A stretch of DNA of 64,000 nucleotides from Zobellia alginiliquefaciens (GCF_029323795.1 NZ_CP119758.1:3038001-3102000); one strand, 5' to 3'. Positions 9,384 to 17,738 are shown, numbered from the stretch's first letter. Numbers and translations are program-made. Notes: generated from the sequence alone by a model not told the origin.

Positions 9384-10337
9384 ATGAAAATAACGGACCA
9401 CATAAAGAAAGCAAAAGGCAAAACTTTATTTTCTTTTGAAATTATACCACCGGTAAAAGGGCATCAGATTCAACAGCTTTACGATAATATTGATCCTTTA
9501 ATGGATTTTAAGCCTCCGTTTATTGATGTGACTACTTCTCGTGAGGAGTATGTGTATATTGATCGTGATGGTCTTTTGGATAAAAAACTGACTCGTATGC
9601 GTCCCGGTACCGTGGGGATCTGTGCTTCCATAAAACATAAATATGATGTAGATACCGTGCCACATGTGCTTTGTGGTGGTTTTACCAGAGAAGAGACCGA
9701 GTATCTTTTAGTAGATTGCCACTATTTAGGTATTGACAATATTATGGCCTTACGTGGAGATGCCATGAAAGATGAGAAATATTTTCAGCCCACAAAAGGG
9801 GGTCATACGTATGCTGTAGATTTGGTAAAACAAGTTCATGATTTGAATTGTGGTAACTATTTGCATGATACGGTGGACAGTGATAACTGTGCCGATTTTT
9901 GTATTGGGGTAGCGGGCTATCCTGAAAAACATTTAGAGGCACCTTCTTTAAAATCTGATTTAAAGAGATTGAAAGAAAAAGTAGATGCCGGTGCCGATTA
10001 TGTGGTAACGCAGATGTTTTTTGATAACCAGAAGTATTTTGAATTTGTAGAAGAGGCGAAGAAAATGGGCATTACCATCCCTATTATTCCGGGTATAAAG
10101 CCTATTGCTGTAAAGAAGCACTTGCAGTTGTTGCCACAGGTCTTTAGAATAGATTTGCCACAGGATTTGATTGATGCGGTAGACAATTGTGCCACGAACA
10201 AAGATGTGCGCCAGGTTGGTGTGGAGTGGGCCATTCAACAATCTAAAGAACTAAAAGAGGCTGGCGTACCTGTACTTCACTATTACTCAATGGGTAAGTC
10301 CGATAATATTAAGGCTATTGCCGAACAGATATTTTAG
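9384..10337 (+). CDS. metF: 5,10-methylenetetrahydrofolate reductase
   Basis: 317 residues from ATG 9384. The frame is open upstream to a TTG at 9303, but family members begin at the MKITDHIKKAK segment. It is a FAD TIM-barrel enzyme that makes 5-methyl-THF, the methyl donor of MetH. Visible family features are FSFEIIPP near the start (catalytic Glu), the ALRGDA flavin-binding loop, GVAGYPEKH and TQMFFDN. It closes the riboswitch-controlled operon, so homocysteine methylation and the supply of its methyl group are regulated together. Confidence 0.94.
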   Translation: MKITDHIKKAKGKTLFSFEIIPPVKGHQIQQLYDNIDPLMDFKPPFIDVTTSREEYVYIDRDGLLDKKLTRMRPGTVGICASIKHKYDVDTVPHVLCGGFTREETEYLLVDCHYLGIDNIMALRGDAMKDEKYFQPTKGGHTYAVDLVKQVHDLNCGNYLHDTVDSDNCADFCIGVAGYPEKHLEAPSLKSDLKRLKEKVDAGADYVVTQMFFDNQKYFEFVEEAKKMGITIPIIPGIKPIAVKKHLQLLPQVFRIDLPQDLIDAVDNCATNKDVRQVGVEWAIQQSKELKEAGVPVLHYYSMGKSDNIKAIAEQIF

Positions 10338-10371
10338 AAATTTTACCATTGTAGGAAAATATTAGCAATCC

Positions 10372-10404
10372 TTGGGTTTAAAATAACGAATAGTATTATT
10401 TTTG
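10372..10404 (+). promoter_or_regulatory. Bacteroidota-type promoter with almost no leader
   Basis: TTG at 10372-10374, 22 bases, then TATTTTTG at 10397-10404, an exact TAnnTTTG match. The ATG of the next gene is only 6 bases beyond, so the transcript would be leaderless or nearly so. Confidence 0.6.
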
Positions 10405-10410
10405 CGCTCC

Positions 10411-11505
10411 ATGAACCCAAGGGTGTTTTTATTTTTTCTGATGTGTGTCGGTTTTTGTTTTGCGCAAGAGCCCGAAAGAATCCACAGCTATACGTTTGAT
10501 GCGAACCAATTTTACGGTTCTATTATCCTTCATAATCCTGATATTTCGCATTTAATTACGGACCACCCTGCGGGTATTATACTAGCGTACAACAGAAAGA
10601 CCTATGGTCTTGAAGAGTGGCAGCAGTTATACAATTACCCAGATGTTGGGGCCTCCTTCATTTATCAGAACACCAATAGTTCTACCTTGGGTGAAGCCTA
10701 CGGAGTATATGCTCATTTCAATTTTTACTTTTTAAAGCGGAACCTGCAGTTTAGAGTGGGGCAGGGCGTGGCATATATGACCAACCCCTATGATAGGGAA
10801 ACCAATTTTAGGAACAATGCGTATGGTTCCAAGTTGTTGAGTTCAACCTACGCCATGATAAACTACCATAAAGAGAACATATACAAAGGCTTGGGTTTTA
10901 AAGCGGGTATTTCTATCATGCACTATTCAAATGCGAATGTAAAAGCACCCAACACGTCAACCAACACCTTTGCTTTTAACGCAGGTATAACTTACACTTT
11001 AGAAGGTAAGGATACTGAATATATTCATCGTGAGAAAGTGAAGGTTACTGAGCCTATTCGTTATAATTTGGCGTTTAGAACGGGAATAAACGAGAGTGAT
11101 AATATTGGTCATGGTCAGTATCCGTTTTATATTTTTTCGGGTTATGCCGATAAAAGATTAGGCCGCAAAAGCGCATTACAATTGGGAGCAGACGTGTTCT
11201 TTAGTAATTTCTTGAAAGAACTGATAGAATATCAATCCATTGCTTTTCCTGAAAATAATATAGATGCCGATACGGATTTTAAACGTGTTGGAGTCTTTGT
11301 AGGTCATGAACTGTTCATTAATAAACTATCCATTGAAACCCAATTGGGGTATTACGTGTATTATCCTTTTGATTTTGAGGGAAGGGTCTATAACCGTTTT
11401 AGTTTGAAACGTTATTTTGGAGATAAAATATTTGGGGCGGTTAGCTTAAAATCCCATGGGGCTGCCGCGGAAGCAGTAGAATTTGGTATAGGCATACGGT
11501 TGTAA
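10411..11505 (+). CDS. Acyloxyacyl hydrolase / PagL-like lipid A deacylase, outer membrane
   Basis: 364 residues from ATG 10411 (a TTG at 10402 would also be in frame but lies inside the promoter region). A signal peptide ending in CFAQ is clear. The body is rich in alternating aromatic and polar strands, as in an outer-membrane barrel. H171-Y-S173-N-A matches the H-x-S-N-A catalytic motif of PagL, which removes the 3-O acyl chain of lipid A. It is longer than Proteobacterial PagL because of an N-terminal region of about 150 residues. The lipid A substrate is inferred from family only. Confidence 0.75.
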   Translation: MNPRVFLFFLMCVGFCFAQEPERIHSYTFDANQFYGSIILHNPDISHLITDHPAGIILAYNRKTYGLEEWQQLYNYPDVGASFIYQNTNSSTLGEAYGVYAHFNFYFLKRNLQFRVGQGVAYMTNPYDRETNFRNNAYGSKLLSSTYAMINYHKENIYKGLGFKAGISIMHYSNANVKAPNTSTNTFAFNAGITYTLEGKDTEYIHREKVKVTEPIRYNLAFRTGINESDNIGHGQYPFYIFSGYADKRLGRKSALQLGADVFFSNFLKELIEYQSIAFPENNIDADTDFKRVGVFVGHELFINKLSIETQLGYYVYYPFDFEGRVYNRFSLKRYFGDKIFGAVSLKSHGAAAEAVEFGIGIRL

Positions 11506-11518
11506 AGAGGGGCGAAAG

Positions 11519-12337
11519 ATGATAAGAGAAACAAAAAATAGGGATAACAAAACTGTACTTTTAGCAATAGCAAAGTGGGTGCACGCATCTCGTTTTTTAA
11601 TAATTCTGTCCGGCATTGTTCTTTTTATTTCGTGTAATGGAGAAAATGCTTCGGATTGTTTTCAAAATACTGGTGATACGGTTCGGGAAGAAGTTACCGT
11701 TGAAAATTTCACCAAAATTACTGTTTATGAGAACGTGACCATGATCTTGAAACAGGGAGATGAACAAAAAGTAGAACTTGAAACAGGGAGCGTTTTGCGA
11801 AACGAGGTTACGGCTGAGGTTTTAGACGGACGATTGCTATTGAGAGACACGAACGACTGTAATTATTTTAGGGATTATGGAGTGACTAAAATTTACGTGA
11901 CTTCACCCAATATTACGGAAATACGGAGCAGTACGGGCTGGCCTATAACAAGTGATGGAGTTTTGGCTTATCCGCAGTTGTCACTTGTATCGGAAAGCTT
12001 TATTGATGCATCATCTGAAACTACAGATGGCGAGTTTGATCTAGAGGTAGATACTGAAACGTTGAGCGTTGTAGTAAACGGTATTGCTTATTTTAAACTG
12101 AAAGGGGCTGCCGTAGACTTGAACCTGACAATAGCAGCCGGTGATTCCCGTATTGAGGCGGAGAACCTTATTGCCCAAAATGTGAATCTAAATCACCGAG
12201 GCTCAAACGATATGTTTATCAATCCGCAACAATCTATAAAAGGTGTTATTCGTGGGGTTGGTGATGTGTTCTGTTCAAACCGACCAGCTGAAATTGATGT
12301 GGAAGAGCTGTACAAAGGGCGTTTGGTATTTGAGTAA
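11519..12337 (+). CDS. Head-GIN domain (DUF2807) lipoprotein
   Basis: 272 residues. A hydrophobic segment (about 25-40) ends in the lipobox FISC, so a lipoprotein anchored in the outer membrane is likely. The N-terminal extension before the signal is long, and a later start cannot be excluded. The rest is a regular beta-solenoid-like repeat pattern with the opening [20 protein letters not shown] and recurring [18 protein letters not shown] turns typical of the auto-transporter adhesin head GIN domain. The function of these proteins is unknown. It follows the PagL-like gene by 13 bases with a purine-rich stretch before ATG, so the two may be co-transcribed. Confidence 0.75.
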   Translation: MIRETKNRDNKTVLLAIAKWVHASRFLIILSGIVLFISCNGENASDCFQNTGDTVREEVTVENFTKITVYENVTMILKQGDEQKVELETGSVLRNEVTAEVLDGRLLLRDTNDCNYFRDYGVTKIYVTSPNITEIRSSTGWPITSDGVLAYPQLSLVSESFIDASSETTDGEFDLEVDTETLSVVVNGIAYFKLKGAAVDLNLTIAAGDSRIEAENLIAQNVNLNHRGSNDMFINPQQSIKGVIRGVGDVFCSNRPAEIDVEELYKGRLVFE

Positions 12338-12369
12338 TTCCTTTTGAGCTAAAACTTCTATCTACATTA

Positions 12370-12401
12370 TTGATAAGGCATAAATGCAATCTGTAACTTT
12401 G
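12370..12401 (+). promoter_or_regulatory. Bacteroidota-type promoter before the serine hydrolase
   Basis: TTG at 12370-12372, 21 bases, then TAACTTTG at 12394-12401, exact matches to both boxes. The ATG lies 19 bases after the -7 box. Confidence 0.65.
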
Positions 12402-12419
12402 CATTGACCAAAACCGCAT

Positions 12420-13796
12420 ATGCATCCCATTAAAAAATATCTAACGAATCTGTTCGCTAAAAAACGTGTTTTAGGTGATAATCCGTCACTAAACGGGTTG
12501 GTGTCTGCAGATACGCTTCTTGCTAATTTGGTTGAAGAGAAAAAAGTCCCAGGTTTGGCAATCACAGTTCTAAAAAAAGGATCGGTTTTTTTTCAAAAAG
12601 GATATGGTTTTGCCAATAGGGAAGAGGGAACACGTGTAAATCCGGAAACCTCGGTTTTTAGAATTGCGAGTGTTTCAAAGCCTATTGCCGCCACTGCTTT
12701 GGCATATATGGTCAATGAAAAGTTGATTGATTTGGATGCTTTTTTTTATACCTATGTACCGTATTATCCCAAGAAAAAATATGATTTCACTATTCGGCAA
12801 TTGGCGAGCCATACCGCTGGAATCCGCGGATATCGTGGTATAGAATATGGCCTTAACAAACCATATTCCATAAAGGAAAGTATCGGTATTTTTAAAGACG
12901 ATGAGCTCCTTTTCGAGCCCGGAACGGATTATCTGTATAACAGTTTTGATTGGGTGCTGATTTCCCTTGCGATGCAAGAAGCAAGTGGAATTGCTTTTGA
13001 AGAATATGTGGAGCAGAAGGTATTGAGGCCTTTAAGAATGGACCATACGTTTTGGCCTGTCTTTAACTGCGCTCAGTCTGGCCTAACTGATGAGTTGGGG
13101 CAAACGCAAATGGCGTTTGAAGAGGAAAAGGAAACATCAGTTCGGGAACAGTCGAGTTCTGATGGAAATACAGGAGCATCAGTTCAAGCACAGTCGAGTT
13201 CTGATGGAAATACAGGAGCATCAGTTCAAGCACAGTCGAGTTCTGATGGATATTCAGGAGCGTCAGTTCGAGCACAGTCGAGTTCTGATGGATATTCAGG
13301 AGCGTCAGTTCGAGCACAGTCGAGTTCTGATGGATATTCAGGAGCGTCAGTTCGAGCGCAGTCGAGAACAAGCGATGTGGTCAAGTTTTACTCCAAGAAC
13401 AAAATAGGTTTTAGGGAAGCTATTCCTGTAGATAATTTTTATAAACTAGCAGGTGGAGGGTTTCTTTCTACAACCAAGGATATTGCTAAATTCGGACAAG
13501 CTTATCTAGAAGGTAAGGTATTGAACAAGGAACTTAGAAAGGAGTTTCTATCGGCGCAAAAGGTCAATGGAGCCTCAGTTTATTACGGTTTGGGCTGGCA
13601 AGTAAGTGAAGATGCAAAAGGAAGACCTTATTTTGGACATGTGGGCAATGGTGTGGGTGGATATTCCAACTTCTTTGTATATCCGGAGGAAAACATGGTT
13701 TTTTCAATATTAACCAATTGCACAGACCCAAAAATTCAGTCCCAACTGGATACAATTATTGATTTACTTATCTCTGCCGATAGTCCAATGGGCTAG
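12420..13796 (+). CDS. LACTB-like serine hydrolase (class C beta-lactamase fold) with minisatellite insert
   Basis: 458 residues of the serine beta-lactamase/PBP-like fold. Nucleophile motif S84-V-S-K87, then ASHTAGIRGY (about 129-138), Y173-N-S in the place of YxN, and H407-V-G in the place of KTG. The SHTAGIR segment and the late FLSTTKDIAKFGQAYL resemble LACTB-type peptidases more than true beta-lactamases. No signal peptide is evident. Residues about 239-317 consist of five 14-residue repeats (S-S-S-D-G-x-x-G-A-S-V-x-A-Q) lying between catalytic motifs, probably a surface loop. Substrate unknown; peptide or ester hydrolysis is the family expectation. Confidence 0.85.
   Translation: MHPIKKYLTNLFAKKRVLGDNPSLNGLVSADTLLANLVEEKKVPGLAITVLKKGSVFFQKGYGFANREEGTRVNPETSVFRIASVSKPIAATALAYMVNEKLIDLDAFFYTYVPYYPKKKYDFTIRQLASHTAGIRGYRGIEYGLNKPYSIKESIGIFKDDELLFEPGTDYLYNSFDWVLISLAMQEASGIAFEEYVEQKVLRPLRMDHTFWPVFNCAQSGLTDELGQTQMAFEEEKETSVREQSSSDGNTGASVQAQSSSDGNTGASVQAQSSSDGYSGASVRAQSSSDGYSGASVRAQSSSDGYSGASVRAQSRTSDVVKFYSKNKIGFREAIPVDNFYKLAGGGFLSTTKDIAKFGQAYLEGKVLNKELRKEFLSAQKVNGASVYYGLGWQVSEDAKGRPYFGHVGNGVGGYSNFFVYPEENMVFSILTNCTDPKIQSQLDTIIDLLISADSPMG
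13134..13370 (+). repeat. In-frame 42-bp tandem repeat inside the serine hydrolase gene
   Basis: Five full 42-bp units (13134, 13176, 13218, 13260, 13302) and a 27-base partial one. Units 2-3 share an AAATACAGGA variant, units 4-5 a TATTCAGGAGCG variant, showing stepwise duplication. Because 42 is divisible by 3, copy-number change keeps the hydrolase frame. Confidence 0.95.
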
Positions 13797-13906
13797 ATTT
13801 TACATTCAATTTTAACCCAAAAACTTAAAGGGTTGATGCATAAGGTTTTCATTCCCTTGGAACATTGTGTTGTGTATGTAAATCCATTAGCTTTATAAAA
13901 AAAGCG

Positions 13907-14374
13907 ATGAAAAATTTTAAATCAACTTTATTTGCCCTCGGATGCAGTTTTTTTGCATTGACCATGAGTGCACAGGAAATAACTTCTTTCTCGGGAATAT
14001 TCGGCCCGGAATTCTATCAGGACAAACAGAAATTGTCCTGGAAAGAAATTAATAAAATAATGTCCGAAAGCCAAGTTGCTCAGGTAAACTGGCAGAAATC
14101 AAAGAAACAAATGTTGGGAGGAATGGCCGCTGGAGTTGCTAATTTTGGTACTGCAATTTGGTTTTTGGTGAACGAAAATGATGATAAAAGTGTTACGGCA
14201 CCTGCAATTGCCTTTGCCGGAACTGGAATTATTGGTTCAATTTTCTTTCATCATGCTATGAAGAATAAAAAGGAAGCTATTCTGAATTATAATGAAAGCG
14301 TAGGTAACGGAACTTCTTTCCGTATGGTGCCTGCCGTAAATGAAAATGGAGTAGGACTTGCCTTAAAATTTTAG
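13907..14374 (+). CDS. Small exported or membrane protein, unknown
   Basis: 155 residues from ATG 13907; the frame is open further upstream but the MKNFKSTLFALG signal start is the natural one. A signal peptide ends near MSAQ. Two glycine-rich hydrophobic segments (about 80-100 and 110-130) could span the membrane and are separated by a polar NENDDKS turn. I recognise no family. It has a terminator behind it and stands apart from its neighbours. Confidence 0.7.
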   Translation: MKNFKSTLFALGCSFFALTMSAQEITSFSGIFGPEFYQDKQKLSWKEINKIMSESQVAQVNWQKSKKQMLGGMAAGVANFGTAIWFLVNENDDKSVTAPAIAFAGTGIIGSIFFHHAMKNKKEAILNYNESVGNGTSFRMVPAVNENGVGLALKF

Positions 14375-14394
14375 TTAAGCTGATTTTCTAAAGG

Positions 14395-14430
14395 TCCGGA
14401 ATTCAATTTTTTGACTTCCGGATTTTTTTT
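14395..14430 (+). terminator. Rho-independent terminator after the small exported protein
   Basis: A 7-bp perfect stem TCCGGAA (14395-14401) with TTCCGGA (14416-14422), followed by eight T. It ends the plus-strand transcript just before the convergent gldA. Confidence 0.75.
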
Positions 14431-14434
14431 TGGC

Positions 14435-15331
14435 TTAATTTGAAGTCAGCTCGGTAAACAAGCTTTCAAGATTTTTGTTCTTTCGGCTTAGTTGAAGCGT
14501 TTTTAGTTCGTTGTCATGCGCGAAGTCAAAAACCACGGGGCGCATATCCCTAGAGGTATTAAAAGTGATTTCATAAACGAAACCTCCAGTATTCTTTACA
14601 AGGGTAACATTTGGTAATTTGTTTAGAAAAGCTTCTTCAACTCGGTAATCAAATTCCACTTCAATAATCTGTTCGTCTGCATCCCTTAGCTCGCTCAATT
14701 TTTTATCGGCAACCAGAACCCCTTTGTTAATTACAAGTACGCGGTCACAAACAGCTTCTACTTCTTTCATGATATGAGTAGAAAGAAGAATCGTTTTTTC
14801 TTTTCCTATTTCTTTTATGAGTTTTCTTATTTCTAGAAGTTGGTTCGGGTCAAGGCCTGTAGTGGGCTCATCTAAAACCAGCACTTCTGGGTCGTGCAAA
14901 AGGGCTGCAGCCAAGCCCACCCGTTGTCGGTAGCCTTTTGAAAGTTGTCCTATTTTCTTATGGGCTTCCGGTGTTAGGCCAGTTTGCCCAATGACTTCAG
15001 GAATTCTTGATTTGTTGGTTTTATAAACATCGGCATTAAATGCCAAGTATTCTTTTACGTACATATCTAAGTATAGCGGATTGTGCTCCGGTAGGTAGCC
15101 AATACTTTTTTGAACACTTTTCTTTTCATTTTTTACATCAAAGGAATTGACCTTCGCATCACCTTCATCAGCAGTGTAATAGGTAGTCAATATTTTCATC
15201 ATGGTAGATTTTCCGGCTCCGTTTGGGCCTAGAAAACCTACTATTTCCCCTTTTTTCAGTTCAAAACTAACATTGTTCAAAGCTTTTTGAGTTCCGAAAT
15301 TTTTAGTGATATTGCTTACGGTTATTGACAT
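14435..15331 (-). CDS. gldA: Gliding motility ABC transporter ATP-binding protein GldA
   Basis: 298 residues. Walker A GPNGAGKST at 35-43, signature LSKGYRQ at 130-136 and Walker B LVLDEP at 151-156, followed by a C-terminal ~70-residue domain. The sequence matches GldA closely (KKGEIVGFLGPNGAGKST with KNLESLFTELT near the end). GldA pairs with GldF and GldG in the gliding ABC transporter of flavobacteria; neither partner is in this window. It is divergent from the aromatic operon, with 230 bases between its start and the pheA leader. Confidence 0.88.
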   Translation of the reverse strand: MSITVSNITKNFGTQKALNNVSFELKKGEIVGFLGPNGAGKSTMMKILTTYYTADEGDAKVNSFDVKNEKKSVQKSIGYLPEHNPLYLDMYVKEYLAFNADVYKTNKSRIPEVIGQTGLTPEAHKKIGQLSKGYRQRVGLAAALLHDPEVLVLDEPTTGLDPNQLLEIRKLIKEIGKEKTILLSTHIMKEVEAVCDRVLVINKGVLVADKKLSELRDADEQIIEVEFDYRVEEAFLNKLPNVTLVKNTGGFVYEITFNTSRDMRPVVFDFAHDNELKTLQLSRKNKNLESLFTELTSN

Positions 15332-15381
15332 GATACGTTGTTGAAATATGATTCTTTACAAAGAACTATTTGCAAAGCTTT

Positions 15382-15411
15382 TTTATTGCTTTCTCAAAAA
15401 TAAGCAATAAA
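15382..15411. repeat. Perfect 10-bp inverted repeat between gldA and the pheA leader
   Basis: TTTATTGCTT at 15382-15391 and AAGCAATAAA at 15402-15411 around a 10-base loop; outer AGCT sequences add weaker pairing. No T-run follows on either strand, so it is not an ordinary terminator. It may be an operator or an RNA hairpin of the divergent region. Confidence 0.5.
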
Positions 15412-15561
15412 GAGCTATTCACTATTTTAATTAAGACAGTAGGTTGTTGAATTCAAAAAATGATCAAGGTCTGATTGAGAGATACATATAAAACGGAAAA
15501 AAAAGTAATCTAAAGGTTTATTTTTAAATTTAATTATTACTTTAGCCGAAGTTTAAGTGTT

Positions 15562-15633
15562 ATGACAAAGCAATTCTTTTTTAACGGTTTTTATTTTTAC
15601 TTCTTTTTTAAGAGAGGTATGGGACTGTTGTAA
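15562..15633 (+). CDS. Phe/Tyr-rich leader peptide of the aromatic operon
   Basis: A 23-codon ORF reading MTKQFFFNGFYFYFFFKRGM then GLL and stop. Eight of its codons are Phe and two are Tyr, all between codons 5 and 16. It is followed by competing RNA hairpins and then pheA. The design is that of E. coli pheL: scarcity of charged tRNA-Phe (or tRNA-Tyr) stalls the ribosome on the run, and plenty lets it reach the stop at 15631. No homologue is claimed; the assignment rests on codon content, position and the hairpins. Confidence 0.88.
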   Translation: MTKQFFFNGFYFYFFFKRGMGLL

Positions 15634-15687
15634 AATATTGCATGATATAAACAAATTTAAGTCCCGTGAAAAACGGGACTTTTTTTG
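15618..15687 (+). promoter_or_regulatory. Transcription attenuator: antiterminator and terminator before pheA
   Basis: Terminator: GTCCCGT (15661-15667), loop GAAAA, ACGGGAC (15673-15679), then seven T. Antiterminator: GGGACT (15621-15626) is the exact complement of AGTCCC (15660-15665), extendable by A-U and G-U pairs to 15618-15626 with 15660-15668, and so takes the 5' arm of the terminator. A ribosome ending at the leader stop (15631-15633) would cover 15618-15626 and favour termination; one stalled on the Phe codons at 15574-15609 would leave it free and favour read-through. Confidence 0.85.
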
Positions 15688-15745
15688 TTCAATACCTATT
15701 GGGAATTTAATTAAGAAAAGCGTCAGCACGAGTAAGAAAGTAGTT

Positions 15746-16573
15746 ATGAAACTAAAAGTAGCCATTCAGGGAATCAAGGGTTCGAACCATCATCAAGTGG
15801 CTCGGGAATATTTTGACGATAATGTTGAAATGGTAGAGTGTATGTCTTTTGATTTTTTGGTAGATCAACTTTTGACAAAAAAGGCGGACGTTGGCGTAAT
15901 GGCTATTGAGAATTCCATAGCAGGTTCTATAATACCTAATTATGCATTGGTATATCATAAGGATTTACATGTGGTTGGTGAACATTATTTAAATATTCAT
16001 CATCATTTGATGGTGTTAAAAGGGCAGAAAATTTCTGATATTGAAGAAGTTCGCTCACACCCAATGGCACTGTTGCAGTGCAAAGAGTTTTTTGGTAAGT
16101 ATCCGCATATAAAATTGGTGGAAGATGTAGATACGGCGGAGACTGCAAAGCGTATTCAAGATCAACAATTAATGAACATTGCGGCAATAGCACCCGAGGT
16201 TGCGGCCAGTTTATATGATTTGGACATCGTAGCGGACAACATACAGACCATTCAAAATAATGCAACCCGTTTTATTATTGTAAAGACAAAAAATAAAGAG
16301 CTTCCAAAAGCGGAAATAAACAAGGCATCGGTACGGTTTGTAACGGACCATAAACGCGGAAGTCTTGCTGCTGTGCTTAATGTTATGAGTGATTGTAGAT
16401 TGAATTTAACCAAAATACAATCCTTGCCCATAATAGAGACCCCTTGGAAATATGCCTTTTTTGTGGATGTTACTTTTCCTGATTACATCAATTTTGATAA
16501 GGCAAAATCACTGTTGAACATCATGGCGGAGGATTTTAAGGTGTTGGGTGAATATAAAAATGCTAGAATATGA
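15746..16573 (+). CDS. pheA: Prephenate dehydratase
   Basis: 275 residues from ATG 15746; the frame runs upstream through the terminator but that part is the leader region. It converts prephenate to phenylpyruvate. The catalytic domain shows AIENSIAGSI near residue 55 and the TRF motif in NNATRFIIV near residue 175. A C-terminal ACT domain (SVRFVTDHKRGSLAAVL onward) is the usual Phe-binding feedback site. No chorismate mutase domain is attached; that activity is in the last gene of the operon. Its stop overlaps the next start by 4 bases. Confidence 0.93.
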   Translation: MKLKVAIQGIKGSNHHQVAREYFDDNVEMVECMSFDFLVDQLLTKKADVGVMAIENSIAGSIIPNYALVYHKDLHVVGEHYLNIHHHLMVLKGQKISDIEEVRSHPMALLQCKEFFGKYPHIKLVEDVDTAETAKRIQDQQLMNIAAIAPEVAASLYDLDIVADNIQTIQNNATRFIIVKTKNKELPKAEINKASVRFVTDHKRGSLAAVLNVMSDCRLNLTKIQSLPIIETPWKYAFFVDVTFPDYINFDKAKSLLNIMAEDFKVLGEYKNARI

Positions 16574-17715
16574 TACGAACGGCAAATCGTTTACATACAG
16601 TTGAAGAATATTACTTCTCAAAGAAGCTTAGGGAAGTACGTGGTTTGATGGCCGAAGGGAGACCAATTATCAATATGGGTATTGGTAGTCCGGATTTGGC
16701 ACCATCTGAAGCGATAATTAAAAGCATGCAAGAAGCAGTTTTGGAAGCCGGCGCGCACCAGTATCAAAGTTATCAGGGTTTGCCGGAATTGCGTGAGGCC
16801 GTAGCTGATTTTTACAGTCTAAAATTTGGGGTTGTACTAGATGCCTCAAGTGAGATTTTACCATTGATGGGGTCAAAAGAAGGTATCATGCATATAAGTA
16901 TGGCTTTTTTGAATGAGGGAGATGTAGCTTTGATTCCTAATCCAGGGTATCCCACGTATACTTCGGTTACGAAATTGGTAGGAGCGGAAGCTAAATATTA
17001 TAACCTAACGGCAGAAAGTGGATGGTTTCCGGATTTGGAAGAACTACAAGAGCATGATCTATCGAAAGTAAAAATCATGTGGACGAGTTATCCGCACATG
17101 CCAACAGGAGCAAAGGCTACCAAAGCCCAGTTTGAAAAGTTGATCGCTTTTGCCAAAAAGAATGATATTCTTTTGGTTAACGATAACCCGTACAGTTTTG
17201 TACTTAATAATTCTCCATCAAGCATTTTGTCCATAGATGGGGCAAAAGATGTTGCCTTAGAATTGAATTCATTGAGCAAGACCTTTAATATGGCAGGTTG
17301 GCGTGTAGGCATGGTCCTAGGTGGTACGGATCATATTAATGCTATCCTTAAAGTGAAGAGCAATATGGATTCAGGAATGTTCTACGGAATCCAAAAAGGA
17401 GCCATTGAAGCCCTAAAAAGCGGTCAGGAGTGGTTTGATAAGTTGAATGAGGTATATAGTACTAGAAGGGCATTGATGTATCAATTAGCGGACAAGTTGA
17501 ATTGTACGTATGATACAGATGCCGTAGGAATGTTCGTTTGGGCCAAACTGCCCGAAGGAAGTAAGTCCGCAGAAGAATTCATAGACGAGGTGTTGTACGA
17601 TAAGAATCTTTTCATAACACCGGGAACCATTTTTGGAAGTAATGGCGAAGGGTATATTAGATTTTCGCTATGCGTTACGGAGGATAAAATTAAGGAAGCA
17701 ATTAGTCGGTTTTAG
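16570..17715 (+). CDS. Class I/II PLP aminotransferase, probably aromatic amino acid
   Basis: 381 residues of aminotransferase fold type I. The Schiff-base lysine is K237 (NSLSKTFNMAGWRVG), the PLP-phosphate region GSKEGIMH near residue 101, and the substrate Arg is likely in YIRFSLC near the end. The usual NPNNPTG motif reads YPHMPTG, so the conserved Asn that touches the PLP ring oxygen is Met. By position between pheA and tyrA it probably transaminates phenylpyruvate and hydroxyphenylpyruvate; substrate is inferred from the operon. It overlaps pheA by 4 bases, a translationally coupled arrangement. Confidence 0.88.
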   Translation: MIRTANRLHTVEEYYFSKKLREVRGLMAEGRPIINMGIGSPDLAPSEAIIKSMQEAVLEAGAHQYQSYQGLPELREAVADFYSLKFGVVLDASSEILPLMGSKEGIMHISMAFLNEGDVALIPNPGYPTYTSVTKLVGAEAKYYNLTAESGWFPDLEELQEHDLSKVKIMWTSYPHMPTGAKATKAQFEKLIAFAKKNDILLVNDNPYSFVLNNSPSSILSIDGAKDVALELNSLSKTFNMAGWRVGMVLGGTDHINAILKVKSNMDSGMFYGIQKGAIEALKSGQEWFDKLNEVYSTRRALMYQLADKLNCTYDTDAVGMFVWAKLPEGSKSAEEFIDEVLYDKNLFITPGTIFGSNGEGYIRFSLCVTEDKIKEAISRF

Positions 17716-17738
17716 CAGGACCAAGAAGAGTTAATAGA

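Noticed and set aside
13134-13370. Tandem repeats as a possible CRISPR array
   Set aside because: No unique spacers between units; the units are contiguous and in frame within a coding gene.
13063-13407. Open frames on both strands across the 42-bp repeats giving repetitive peptides
   Set aside because: A repeat length divisible by 3 keeps every frame open by chance; the hydrolase frame carries the conserved motifs.
15638-15745. N-terminal extension of pheA from TTG 15638
   Set aside because: It would translate the terminator hairpin; prephenate dehydratase homology begins at ATG 15746.
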